Source of the DNA: Mytilus galloprovincialis
Lineage: Eukaryota; Mollusca; Bivalvia; Mytilida; Mytilidae
Direction of reading: 5' to 3'
NCBI RefSeq assembly: GCF_965363235.1
Contig: NC_134838.1
Location: 7,135,001-7,199,000 of the forward strand
DNA length: 64,000 nucleotides
Shown here piece by piece: positions 22,301 to 28,346 of the stretch (its first letter is position 1; each line of letters starts with the position of its first letter). The notes under the pieces are model-generated. The model made no database searches. It saw nothing but the letters and a program-made list of their open reading frames with translations, and was not told the origin of the DNA. A program made the translations under genes and the position numbers.

Positions 22301-24865
22301 TGTTGCACTGGTACACACGGGAGTGTTGACGTGCCCTTAAAAAAGTTAAACCCCGCCAATATCTGTATGTGTCTGTTTCAAGTCACGAGACGGTAATGCT
22401 GTGTTTCTATATACTATATTTGTTTCTTTCTTTTTAATTTTGTACATTAAACAGGTCGTTAGAGTTTTTGTTTGTTTTATATTATTCATTTCGGGAATTG
22501 AAGACTATGCAGTATGAATTTTACTCATTGTTGAAGCCCGTACGGGACCTATAATTGTTTTATGTCTCATTTGGTCTTATTTGGAGAGTTGTCTCATTTG
22601 CAATCATATCACATCTTCTTTTTTTTATATGGAATACTTTTGAAGTTTGGGGTACATTGCAAGGAATAAAAGGGGGGATATAGTTACAAAACCTATAAAG
22701 TAATAGATATTAACGAGAGTTAAATACACAACAAAAGATGATACTATGGTAGCAGTAATAATTGTGAAAAAAAACCAAAAGCAACGAGTAGTCTATAAAA
22801 AAAACTGAAGTATCCGCAAATTCAATTTGAGGTCATATTTGACTGTAGTGTTCTATGGGTTTGTTTTGATGACTCACCCACTATGATAGTTTAAAAAATA
22901 ATTTTAAAGTATTGTCCTGCATGACACTTGATTTTTACCTGAAAATGATATTTTTCATAAGGTTAAGGTGCTTTAAACATTTTATAGGTTGAAAACTTGA
23001 TTTTTGAAGTTTTGTTTATAAAATGTCGTTTTAGGATTTTTTTTGATAAAAAAAAATCTCAATGATTAAGGTTTATGTATAAAAACAAACATTACTAAAG
23101 CCAAAACAGTATCATTTATATATAGGTAGAGTTTAGAAATAGAAAAAAAATGTCAAAATTGAAACCCTCCCAAACTTTCACAGATTTTTACATATGACCT
23201 TTGACCTCAATTTTAAAAAAATGTGACCACATCAAGTCCTGACGACAGGCATATTATTATAGTTCACGATTTCCTCTTTCCAATGATATATTATGTAGGT
23301 GTGTGTTCGGTGGGGAGATTAAATTCCAAAAAATCTGGCTTCAGTCACTGCACTATGTATCATTTTTACACCTGATAGGCAAGTTGAAATTTTTTGTCAC
23401 ATTTTTCTCAGGAACTGCACTACCAGGATTTCTGAACTTTGGTTTCAGGCTTGATATAGGTCAGCTATACTGTGTGATGCATTTTCAAATTCATCACTTG
23501 ACAACTTCATTTTACTGAGCACTTGTATCATTTTTACACCTGATAGCCAAGTTGAAAATTTTTCGTCACATTTTTCTCAGGAACTACACTACCAGGATTT
23601 CTGAAATTTGGTTTCAGGCTTCATATAAGTCAGCTATACCGTGTAATGCGTTTTCAGATTCATCACTCAACAACTTCCTGTTTACCTAACACTTGTATGA
23701 TTTTACACATGATAGCCAAGTTGAAAATTTTCGTCACATTTTTCTCAGGAACTACAATACAAGGATTTCTGAAATTTGGTTTAAGGGTCAATATAATTCA
23801 GCTATACCGTGTGATGCGTTTTCAGATTCATCACTCAAGACTTCCTGTTTTCCGAACACTTGCATATTTTTACACTATTAATATTATCAACTTGAGGCAG
23901 GGGTATCATCAGTGAGCAGCTAGCAGTTTCACTTGTTTTATTTGTTTTTATTAACTTTAAAAAAATTTGTTACTATAGTAAACATAACAGCATTTATCAC
24001 CTTCTCTAACAAAGAGCTTCGATTCTTTTGTTCTATTTCAACCGGGTTTCCACCTGATATCAAATGTATTAGATAGATTATTTAAATATCAGTAATGTTC
24101 CTTAGGAAATTTTTAGAATATCAGAATGTAACATTGACTACACTGTTGCAATCTTCTTTGACTCTGTGTTTCTTAACATGTGACTGTGTTTATGTTACAG
24201 ATACTGTAAGAAACCATCTTCCATCCCTCCATTTGAGTGGAATAAGAATGATATGACAGAATGGCCAGTAAGTTGACCTCTTGCCAAATTACACACACTT
24301 TATATTGGTGATTCTAATAAATTTCTATACAGAGTAAAATTGAGAATGGAAATGGGGAATGTTTCAAACAGACAACAACCCGACCATAGAGCAGACAAAA
24401 GCCAAAGGCCACCAATGGGTCTTCAAAGCATATGTCATTTTATTTTAGGAAACAATTTCTTATATATCTTGCATTTATATTTTAGATTTTTGTACACAAA
24501 TGTGTTAAGTATGATGTAAACATTTAAATTTCCTTCAATAAAAAGTCCATTTTTTTAAATGAGACAGTATTCATGACTAACTTATGGTCAACTATTTTCT
24601 GTTTAGATGTAAGATTAGTACATTAGATATGGTCTTTTATGCTTTTGTAATTGAATTAACTTGTCTTTTTCAGTTATGTTTAGACACAAGAAAGCCAGGG
24701 TACAATCGTTCTGGAATCATTAATCAAACTGACAGACACATGACATGTGATATGTTAGGGCGGCCATGTTGTCATGGTATACAAGGAGAGTGTATGATAA
24801 CAACAAGAGAACATTGTGACTTTCTCCGTGGATACTATCATGATGAAGCTTTCCTGTGTTCTCAG
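4113..24865 (+). CDS. RHBDF: iRhom (inactive rhomboid, RHBDF family), partial: N-terminal region, TM1 and cysteine-rich loop
   Basis: Exons with GT/AG borders lie at 4113-4314, 4804-4920, 6492-6694, (15275-15301, candidate microexon), 16685-16927, 17604-17715, 18086-18160, 18515-18676, 18997-19085, 24201-24267 and 24674-24865. All phases join without a stop, giving about 495 codons. The product begins with cytosolic segments ([33 protein letters not shown]) that match vertebrate iRhom landmarks. TM1 follows ([20 protein letters not shown]), then the iRhom homology domain with 14 cysteines ([44 protein letters not shown]). Known family members are catalytically dead rhomboids of the ER and secretory route that escort ADAM17 and influence EGFR ligands. 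The next expected exon (VHC..VCG.., leading to TM2-TM7) is not found before the gap at 25241. The start codon exon is also not identified. Family identification is very secure; the choice between RHBDF1 and RHBDF2 is not meaningful here. Confidence 0.93.
4758..4797 (+). repeat. CT/TATC/AT microsatellite
   Basis: Runs of ctctctat followed by atatatatat lie immediately before the acceptor of the exon at 4804 and form part of its pyrimidine tract region. Confidence 0.8.
4804..4920 (+). CDS. RHBDF: iRhom exon: cytosolic N-terminal segment 2
   Basis: The acceptor is atgtttcag and the donor is AAG|GTAATA. It has 39 codons, phase 0 on both sides. It contains [11 protein letters not shown], aligning with the 'RSFTPASFLEED' motif that I recall from vertebrate RHBDF1. 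Confidence 0.87.
5034..5145 (+). mobile_element. SINE 5' part, tRNA-like head (Ser/Leu type)
   Basis: Box A is TGGCCGAGTGG (5041-5051). A box-B-like stretch, GGTTGTGAGCTCAAACC, lies at about 5094-5110. The sequence then runs into a SINE body that breaks off near 5145. The missing 3' part of the same SINE type resumes near 6168, so this copy is split by another insertion. Confidence 0.75.
5146..6167. mobile_element. About 1-kb insertion splitting the SINE, with 'ggaccagtagatttt' iterations at both ends
   Basis: The left end carries repeated gaccagtaga motifs (around 5190-5225). The right end carries ggaccagtagatttgg and ggaccagtagattttc (6072-6105). A near-perfect inverted pair, cttcacgcc at about 5590 and gcgtgaag at about 5729, lies inside. 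No coding capacity was seen. Boundaries are approximate, set by where the SINE is interrupted. The class is unknown; a non-autonomous DNA element or Helitron-like insertion are possibilities. Confidence 0.45.
6168..6305 (+). mobile_element. SINE 3' part
   Basis: The segment has the order aattggctaggattgtcag, ggtcagtggttttctcc, actccggcttcc, aaaactggctgcc, aaatagcccaaaagcgagg, then aagtggcattaaaa with a tcaat end. This is the tail of the common bivalve SINE whose head is at 5034-5145. Related tail pieces occur at 8160-8262 and 14328-14390. Confidence 0.72.
6492..6694 (+). CDS. RHBDF: iRhom exon: acidic cytosolic segment
   Basis: The acceptor is atttttacag and the donor is GATGA|GTAAGG, leaving two bases of a split codon. 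It encodes [18 protein letters not shown]... and ends in a run of seven glutamates encoded by a GAA microsatellite (6667-6687). Low complexity makes this the least conserved recognised exon, but its phase fits the following exon. Confidence 0.75.
7144..7207 (+). repeat. Two-copy 32-bp tandem duplication
   Basis: The block beginning ccatttttaatgt and ending gtttaatca occurs twice in a row (7144-7175 and 7176-7207) with three or four differences. It is a small intronic duplication. Confidence 0.75.
8073..8262 (+). mobile_element. Degenerate SINE copy of the 5034 type
   Basis: It contains actgaggttgtgagctc, then gactccaatcc, gattgtcggttttc, cagtggttctc and gcactctgg in SINE order without an insertion. 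It supports the inference that the 5034/6168 copy was once continuous. Confidence 0.6.
9219..9498. mobile_element. 280-bp MITE with 19-bp perfect inverted ends and TTAA borders
   Basis: The left end TTAAGGTGGTACCTAACAC (9219-9237) is perfectly inverted at 9480-9498, and TTAA sits at both outer borders. The interior has no coding capacity. TTAA targeting is typical of piggyBac-like or Kolobok-like transposases, so this is probably a non-autonomous relative of one of those. Similar elements are abundant in mussel genomes as far as I know. Confidence 0.85.
9540..9690 (+). repeat. Mussel interspersed repeat, 'gaagatgtggtat..caatga..acaact' family
   Basis: Ordered blocks gaagatgtggtata, ccaatgaaacaactatcc, aagagacc, taggtcactgtaca, ccttcaacaatgagcaaagcc and cataccgcacagtcggctat are characteristic of a very common mussel repeat. 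Diverged pieces of it occur at 17128-17166 (+), 22325-22628 (-) and about 10631-10668 (-). Confidence 0.65.
10739..10821. repeat. Perfect 22-bp inverted repeat (hairpin) with 39-bp loop
   Basis: Left arm 10739-10760 (starts CACAAGTCATACC) is the exact reverse complement of 10800-10821. The loop is AT-rich. No known gene or element is recognised around it. It could be a tiny MITE or a structured RNA. Confidence 0.85.
14328..14390 (+). mobile_element. SINE tail fragment
   Basis: The block attgactaggattgtcagtgttcc, followed by ggttttcttagg, matches the 3' half of the SINE at 6168-6305. No tRNA head was seen. Confidence 0.5.
15275..15301 (+). CDS. RHBDF: Candidate 27-nt iRhom microexon
   Basis: A good acceptor (ccaaaatttcag) and donor (CAG|GTAAAT) bracket exactly 27 nt. 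In the phase left by the exon ending at 6694, it adds nine in-frame codons (product ..[10 protein letters not shown]..) and hands the same phase to the exon at 16685. Skipping it also keeps the frame, so it may be optional. It is short enough that chance cannot be excluded. Confidence 0.4.
16685..16927 (+). CDS. RHBDF: iRhom exon: juxtamembrane cytosolic segment
   Basis: The acceptor is ttcaatttcag and the donor is AAACG|GTTTGT. It encodes [20 protein letters not shown]..., then a basic stretch and a cysteine cluster, [18 protein letters not shown], before DKR at the membrane border. Vertebrate iRhoms have a comparable basic juxtamembrane segment ending in 'DDHRPF'. The CxxC-like cluster is unusual and may be palmitoylated or metal-binding (inference). 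Confidence 0.85.
17604..17715 (+). CDS. RHBDF: iRhom exon: first transmembrane helix
   Basis: The acceptor is tgtatgtttcag and the donor is CTG|GTAAGA. It encodes [24 protein letters not shown], then [14 protein letters not shown]. The RPYF..YF.TFVQ..V pattern closely follows vertebrate 'RPFFTYWLTFVHSLVTI' at TM1. The chain after TM1 faces the ER lumen or cell exterior. Confidence 0.93.
18086..18160 (+). CDS. RHBDF: iRhom exon: start of iRhom homology domain
   Basis: It has 25 codons, phase 0 on both sides, encoding a segment ending GNIWLGPRQ. This aligns with the vertebrate 'ENFWIGPSSE' stretch just before the cysteine-rich loop. Confidence 0.9.
18515..18676 (+). CDS. RHBDF: iRhom exon: cysteine-rich domain, part 1
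   Basis: It has 54 codons, phase 0, with donor AGT|GTAAGT. It encodes [18 protein letters not shown], then [21 protein letters not shown], near-identical in pattern to vertebrate IHLGAKFSPCMR and CCVRNDRSGCVQT. Confidence 0.95.
18997..19085 (+). CDS. RHBDF: iRhom exon: cysteine-rich domain, part 2
   Basis: It encodes [10 protein letters not shown]..., then GAVCGQDPK, split after two bases of the Lys codon at AA|GTAAGT. It corresponds to vertebrate VKWP..GSVCHQDPR. Confidence 0.92.
19290..19530. repeat. Probable interspersed repeat in the 5.1-kb intron
   Basis: The stretch around 'cgtcaaatcagttttcacactttttttgtcatgcttgaag' style wording looks like a repeat I associate with mussel introns. No second copy is present in this window, so this rests on recognition only. 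Confidence 0.3.
20721..21111 (+). repeat. 169-bp tandem repeat, left block (two copies)
   Basis: After a ccgtccgtcagtcc-like leader, the core gtcacatttttctcagga recurs at 20811 and 20980, a period of 169 bp. The block is cut at 21111 by the transposon beginning at 21112 and resumes at 23356. Confidence 0.85.
21112..23355. mobile_element. 2.24-kb non-autonomous DNA transposon with long imperfect inverted ends
   Basis: The left end TAGTGCGGTGAC matches the inverted right end TAGTGCAGTGAC with one mismatch. Inverted similarity continues inward through TTTAATCTCCCC, AACACAC and CTGTCGTCAG to beyond 150 bp. The 3-bp host sequence TGT is duplicated (21109-21111 and 23356-23358), and removing the element restores a continuous 169-bp repeat (cacttgtatcattttt). 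No transposase frame is visible; the longest open frames are about 80 codons. The superfamily is uncertain: a 3-bp duplication is compatible with several, including PIF/Harbinger-like, CACTA-like or Academ-like. Confidence 0.82.
22325..22628 (-). repeat. Interspersed repeat copy inside the transposon
   Basis: In minus orientation this carries the same blocks as 9540-9690 (aagaagatgtgatatgattgc, aatgagacaactctcc, aagaccaaatgagac), with an extended far end near 'aaaccccgcc'. It is either an insertion into the transposon or part of its body. Confidence 0.5.
23356..23935 (+). repeat. 169-bp tandem repeat, right block (three copies)
   Basis: The core gtcacatttttctcagga recurs at 23396, 23565 and 23733 (periods 169 and 168). 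The block ends in a different flank (gaggcaggggtatcatc, then gcagctagcag). Together with 20721-21111 it made an array of at least five copies before the transposon landed. Confidence 0.85.
24201..24267 (+). CDS. RHBDF: iRhom exon: cysteine-rich domain, part 3
   Basis: The acceptor is tatgttacag and the donor is CCA|GTAAGT. It completes Lys and encodes [22 protein letters not shown], aligned to vertebrate [21 protein letters not shown]. It is separated from the previous exon by a 5.1-kb transposon-filled intron. Confidence 0.93.
24338..24430 (+). repeat. Interspersed repeat, second copy of the 3294 family
   Basis: It begins attgagaatggaaatgggga and continues with acaacaaccc, gaccatagagcaga, gccaaaggccacc and gggtcttcaaa in the same order as 3294-3412. 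Confidence 0.6.
24674..24865 (+). CDS. RHBDF: iRhom exon: cysteine-rich domain, part 4 (last seen)
   Basis: It has 64 codons, phase 0, with acceptor gtctttttcag and donor CAG|GTAAGG. It encodes [14 protein letters not shown]..., then [27 protein letters not shown] and [18 protein letters not shown] and NQTD are possible N-glycosylation sites. The next exon, which should lead into TM2, is not found in the 375 bp before the gap. Confidence 0.95.
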
Positions 24866-25240
24866 GTAAGGTTCATGTTTAAAGAGGTTTAATAAGATTT
24901 ACATTATAAAACAATTCGACTCAAGTTGACAAAAGGGACAGTCTTGACCATTGATCTTGATGAGAACTCTTACCTCTGTGTTTGAGGGTGAATACCTTTC
25001 AGGTATAGAACCACTAGTTCAGGCCCGGTCGGAATGAACATACAAGAAAGTAGTACATATTTTAAACAAAATAGTTCCTACGCATAGCTGTATCTTTGTC
25101 AATAGTGGGAATATCTGCGTAGTTTTTGTATCAAATGAAAGCTTGGGGACTTGGGATCACTGTAGAACACTTGTTGAAAGTTTTACTGGAATAATAAAGA
25201 ATCATATGAAATTTTAAAAGGAGGGCACATTTGCCCTGTT
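24866..25240. other. iRhom intron up to the assembly gap
   Basis: It begins with a strong donor and contains no further recognisable exon or array sequence. It shows no similarity to the 2348-bp unit. Confidence 0.7.
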
Positions 25241-25340
25241 NNNNNNNNNNNNNNNNNNNNNNNNNNNNNNNNNNNNNNNNNNNNNNNNNNNNNNNNNNNN
25301 NNNNNNNNNNNNNNNNNNNNNNNNNNNNNNNNNNNNNNNN
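25241..25340. other. Assembly gap, exactly 100 N
   Basis: A round 100-base run of N usually marks a join of unknown length. The left flank is iRhom intron; the right flank starts abruptly inside an H1 coding sequence. Confidence 0.97.
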
Positions 25341-25548
25341 TTGCATCGCTACCAACGCTGAAGTTTGCTAAGATATACTTAAGGATGGCTTGACGGCTGG
25401 AGCCTCCACGCTCTTTCAAAGCAGATATAGCCTTTCCGACCATCTCGCTGTATTTTGGATGAGTAGCTACTTTCTTTGGTTTAGCTGCAGCTTTCTTCTT
25501 TGGTGACTTAGCTGGGGTCTTTACTACTGGTGCTGGTGCGTCTGACAT
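25341..25548 (-). CDS. H1: Histone H1, partial (C-terminal part lost in the gap)
   Basis: Codons for residues 1 to about 69 (MSDAPAPVVK... to ..NFSVGSD) are present and identical to the full copies. The remainder falls in the N run. This unit shows several single-base length differences downstream compared with inner units, for example ttaaacttc for ttaaactttc and gatataccattt for gatatacattt. Confidence 0.93.
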
Positions 25549-26002
25549 TTTGCGGTTTTGGTTGTTGAACGATGTGTGCGAATGAACGACAGATTACAAT
25601 GTTTTCCAAACCTCACTGACATAGTGTAATTATCTATCTAACGCGGACCTCGACGAGAGCACCCTTAAACTTCATGACAATCTAATTCAAACAGATCGAC
25701 AAGAAAATCTGTGTGCTTGTTCGACAAGTTTTAATCATTTGTTTCAAATAAATTGTACTTTTTGATATATAAATCATACACGAAAATCTTCAGCAGGAAT
25801 TTTTCTTTCAGAATATATCATAAGAATTAAACAAAATACCACGAGTGAAGAAATATTTACGATTAATGTACAACTTGTCAATTTCTCTCGTGCGATTCTT
25901 CATCAGAAAACGTGTTGTATTATTTCACAAAAACTAGATTGTGCCGTAAAAATGATATACCATTTGTAGTAAAATCATTTCTTTATATGTTTTTGCTTTC
26001 AG

Positions 26003-26158
26003 ATATACGTAGAAATAAAGAGACTTCCCAGAAATTTAGATTTTGCCTTCGATATGAAAGCACACAAAGATGGCAAACTTCGAAAGCGGGACTTCCTTGA
26101 CCGAGATGAAAGACGTTTCAAATATTCGAATTTTTTACTGGAACTTTACAAGCTATAA
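26003..26158 (+). other. Segment A: exon-like plus-strand open segment, first of 16 copies
   Basis: A strong acceptor (tttttgctttcag) precedes an open frame of 51 residues and TAA. It reads IYVEIKRLPRNLDFAFDM..., then HKDGKLRKRDFLDRDERRF and ends FLLELYKL. FAFDMKAHKDGKLRKRDF is faintly EF-hand-like (Gly at loop position 6, Leu at 8, Asp at 12, but Lys at position 1), so calcium binding is doubtful. No start codon or upstream exon is seen in the unit. Other copies: 28347, 30695, 33047, 35393, 37741, 40089, 42437, 45416, 47764, 50112, 52460, 54808, 57156, 59504 and 61852, each 156 nt. It may be a captured terminal exon of an unrelated gene; alternatively an accidental frame. Confidence 0.4.
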
Positions 26159-26339
26159 TTAGTATTTATTGTTTATTATTTGTTTTTGCTATAATGAATT
26201 TTGCTAATCAGAATCCTTTCAGAAAAATAGTGAATCATATAAGCCCTGGTCAAAAAGAAAGAGGCGATTTCAAATGACGACAAATGGCGGATACCATATT
26301 ATCACAGACGACCTAATTTAAAAAAAAAAATATATGTAG

Positions 26340-26353
26340 CCACATGCATGTGG
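26340..26353. repeat. 14-bp perfect palindrome in each unit spacer
   Basis: CCACATGCATGTGG occurs once per unit between segment A and 5S-a, after a run of about 11 A. Possible roles are a protein-binding site or simple chance; nothing in the sequence decides. Confidence 0.6.
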
Positions 26354-26575
26354 AAGGAGTGGAATTCTTAAGTGTATATAACTTGACTTGCATGTATTTC
26401 ACGTAAAAATATTTCACCATGCAGATGGGTATTGAAAAATAAATAAATTTATGAATGATTTATTTTCTGTTTTCTTCATTCATTGATAGCTAGATATGTT
26501 GAATATTACATCCAAGTAAATTAGTAAAAAAAATCATAGAACAATTATGTTTGGTAGGAATGCAAAATTATAAGT

Positions 26576-26582
26576 AAAAAAA
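26576..26582 (-). terminator. Pol III terminator of 5S-a (T7)
   Basis: On the minus strand, seven T follow directly after ...GTTGTAGACA, the normal stop signal for RNA polymerase III. The equivalent of 5S-b is T6 at 26835-26840. The same runs recur in every unit. Confidence 0.85.
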
Positions 26583-26583
26583 T

Positions 26584-26701
26584 GTCTACAACACCCGGTA
26601 TTCCCAGGCGGTCACCCATCCAAGTACTAACCGGGCTCGACGTTGCTTAACTTCGGTGATCGGACGAGAACCGGTGTTTTCAACGTGATATGGTCGTAGA
26701 C
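26584..26701 (-). rRNA. 5S rRNA: 5S ribosomal RNA (5S-a, unit 1)
   Basis: On the minus strand it runs from GTCTACGACCATATCACG to GGGTGTTGTAGAC, 118 nt. The two ends pair to form helix I. The internal promoter is intact: a box-A-type AAGTTAAGCAACGTCGAGCC and a box-C-type GATGGGTGACCGCCTGGGAA. A TATA-like element lies at -21 to -28 and a T7 terminator follows. This is the small RNA of the large ribosomal subunit, made by Pol III. Confidence 0.98.
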
Positions 26702-26721
26702 ACAGAAGTGTTAAAATTTTT

Positions 26722-26729
26722 GATATATA
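26722..26729 (-). promoter_or_regulatory. TATA-like upstream element of 5S-a
   Basis: TATATATC on the minus strand, 21-28 bp before the 5S start, is followed by aaaaattttaacacttct up to the gene. The same block precedes 5S-b (26980-26987). Upstream TATA-like boxes near -25 are usual for invertebrate 5S genes. Confidence 0.7.
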
Positions 26730-26841
26730 AGGTTAGGTAGTAGCATTTTTGAGAAGAAATTTATATAAAACAGATTTTTTTCTGAAGCAAAACTTCACAT
26801 TAATTGTTTGGTAGAAATGCAAAATTATAGGTACAAAAAAT

Positions 26842-26959
26842 GTCTACAACACCCGGTATTCCCAGGCGGTCACCCATCCAAGTACTAACCGGGCTCGACG
26901 TTGCTTAACTTCGGTGATCGGACGAGAACCGGTGTTTTCAACGTGATATGGTCGTAGAC
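26842..26959 (-). rRNA. 5S rRNA: 5S ribosomal RNA (5S-b, unit 1)
   Basis: Same 118-nt sequence as its partner at 26584, with the same upstream element and a T6 terminator. It is the nearer of the pair to H1. Confidence 0.98.
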
Positions 26960-27046
26960 ACAGAAGTGTTAAAATTTTTGATATATAAAGTTAGGAAGTA
27001 GCAATTTTGAACAGATCTAGAATTTGTATAAAAAATTTTTTTTCAG

Positions 27047-27245
27047 GTTTATAGAAGCAAAACTAAACACTTACTGCACGATCCAGAGAGTGGAAGATAG
27101 TAAAACTAAGCAAGTACACATGGACTTTATAGTAGAAAAAAATTGCAGAGAAGAAAAGAGAGATTTAGAATATGGGACAAGCTATATTTTATTTGTGACT
27201 AATACCATGCAACAATTTCAGACTCTTTTTGAAAAATTTTGGTAG
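27047..27245 (+). other. Segment B: exon-like plus-strand open segment, first of 16 copies
   Basis: A strong acceptor (a pure T8 tract then cag) precedes one base and 65-66 codons ending TAG. The peptide reads FKIEAKLNTYCTIQRVEDSK, then TKQVHMDFIVEKNCREEKRD, then LEYGTSYILFVTNT and ends FEKFW. The pattern KIEAKL..Y.. followed by CREE....L..G..YIL is weakly reminiscent of an NTR (netrin/C345C-type) module. It has no ATG start and opens only through the splice site. This copy lacks one codon found in the others (FIEAKL). Other copies start at 29392, 31739 (2-bp insertion), 34090, 36438, 38786, 41134, 43482, 46461, 48809, 51157, 53505, 55853, 58201, 60549 and 62897, each 202 nt except 31739 (204). 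Confidence 0.42.
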
Positions 27246-27259
27246 CCCTTAAAAGGGCT
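27244..27259 (-). promoter_or_regulatory. Histone 3'-end stem-loop of H1
   Basis: On the minus strand, AGCCCTTTTAAGGGCT followed by ACCA forms the 6-bp stem and 4-nt loop recognised by SLBP in replication-dependent histone mRNAs, 37 bp past the H1 stop. A purine-rich CAAAAAGAGT about 20 bp further resembles the histone downstream element that pairs with U7 snRNA. It lies at the same offset in all complete units (for example 29592, 34290, 36638, 63097). Confidence 0.9.
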
Positions 27260-27295
27260 GTTTAAGCTTTAAAAGCTTCAGGATGCTTCCTTTAT

Positions 27296-27892
27296 TTACT
27301 TCTTCTTTGGTGTCTTTGCCTTCTTTGGTTTAGCTGCAGCCTTTGTCTTCTTGGGAGATTTTGTGGCTTTCTTTGCAGATTTGGCAGCAGGTTTTGCAGC
27401 AGGTTTCTTTGCAGCTGGTTTCTTTGCTTTTGGTTTAGCTGCTTTCTTTTCACCTGCTGGTTTCTTTGCTGCAGGTTTCTTTGCGGCAGTCTTTTTGGTA
27501 GGTGTCTTTGCCTTCTTTGGCTTGGCGGCTTTAGGTTTAACTACTTTCTTTGCTGGTTTCTTAGCTGGTTTAGCCACTTCCCCAATCTTAAAGCTTCCAG
27601 AAGCGCCGGTACCCTTCGACTGTTTCAAGCTGTTGCTCTTCACTCCTGATTTCAGAGCTAACTTCAAGTGAGTGTTTACTGTTTTTGCATCGCTACCAAC
27701 GCTGAAGTTTGCTAAGATATACTTAAGGATGGCTTGACGGCTGGAGCCTCCACGCTCTTTCAAAGCAGATATAGCCTTTCCGACCATCTCGCTGTATTTT
27801 GGATGAGTAGCTACTTTCTTTGGTTTAGCTGCAGCTTTCTTCTTTGGTGACTTAGCTGGGGTCTTTACTACTGGTGCTGGTGCGTCTGACAT
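27296..27892 (-). CDS. H1: Histone H1 (copy 1)
   Basis: The intronless gene encodes 198 residues. A short basic N-terminal tail contains SPKK at 15-18. The winged-helix globular domain spans about residues 29-104 (HPKYSEMVGKAISALKERGG, then SSRQAILKYILANF, and GTGASGSFKIGE closing it). The Lys/Ala/Pro-rich C-terminal tail (105-198) has TPTKK and SPKK motifs. It binds linker DNA at the nucleosome dyad. The ATG used is the first in the frame and follows AACCGCAAA. An AATAAA overlaps the TAA stop, and a histone hairpin follows. The length and sequence are those expected of mussel somatic H1. Confidence 0.98.
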   Translation of the reverse strand: MSDAPAPVVKTPAKSPKKKAAAKPKKVATHPKYSEMVGKAISALKERGGSSRQAILKYILANFSVGSDAKTVNTHLKLALKSGVKSNSLKQSKGTGASGSFKIGEVAKPAKKPAKKVVKPKAAKPKKAKTPTKKTAAKKPAAKKPAGEKKAAKPKAKKPAAKKPAAKPAAKSAKKATKSPKKTKAAAKPKKAKTPKKK

Positions 27893-28346
27893 TTTGCGGT
27901 TTTGGTTGTTGAACGATGTGTGCGAATGAACGACAGATTACAATGTTTTCCAAACCTCACTGACATAGTGTAATTATCTATCTAACGCGGACCTCGACGA
28001 GAGCACCCTTAAACTTTCATGACAATCTAATTCAAACAGATCGACAAGAAAATCTGTGTGCTTGTTCGACAAGTTTTAATCATTTGTTTCAAATAAATTG
28101 TACTTTTTGATATATAAATCATACACGAAAATCTTCAGCAGGAATTTTTCTTTCAGAATATATCATAAGAATTAAACAAAATACCACGAGTGAAGAAATA
28201 TTTACGATTAATGTACAACTTGTCAATTTCTCTCGTGCGATTCTTCATCAGAAAACGTGTTGTATTATTTCACAAAAACTAGATTGTGCCGTAAAAATGA
28301 TATACATTTGTAGTAAAATCATTTCTTTATATGTTTTTGCTTTCAG
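27893..28346 (-). promoter_or_regulatory. H1: H1 upstream region shared with segment A
   Basis: This 454-bp space lies between the H1 start codon and segment A in the other direction. On the minus strand there is no TATA box at the usual distance; TATATATC lies about 220 bp upstream of the ATG and a TTTAAGGGTG about 125 bp upstream. Two CACACA motifs (at about -25 and -180) loosely recall the H1 box AAACACA. It could act in both directions. Confidence 0.45.

Noticed and set aside
26584-26959. CRISPR-like or satellite reading of the evenly spaced 118-bp repeats
   Set aside because: The repeats are 5S rRNA genes with internal promoter boxes and T-run terminators; the organism is a eukaryote.
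27351-27671. Plus-strand 106-codon frame rich in Phe/Ala/Gly opposite every H1
   Set aside because: It is the antisense shadow of the Lys/Ala/Pro tail of H1 (AAG/GCT codons read backwards), repeated at each H1; no independent support.
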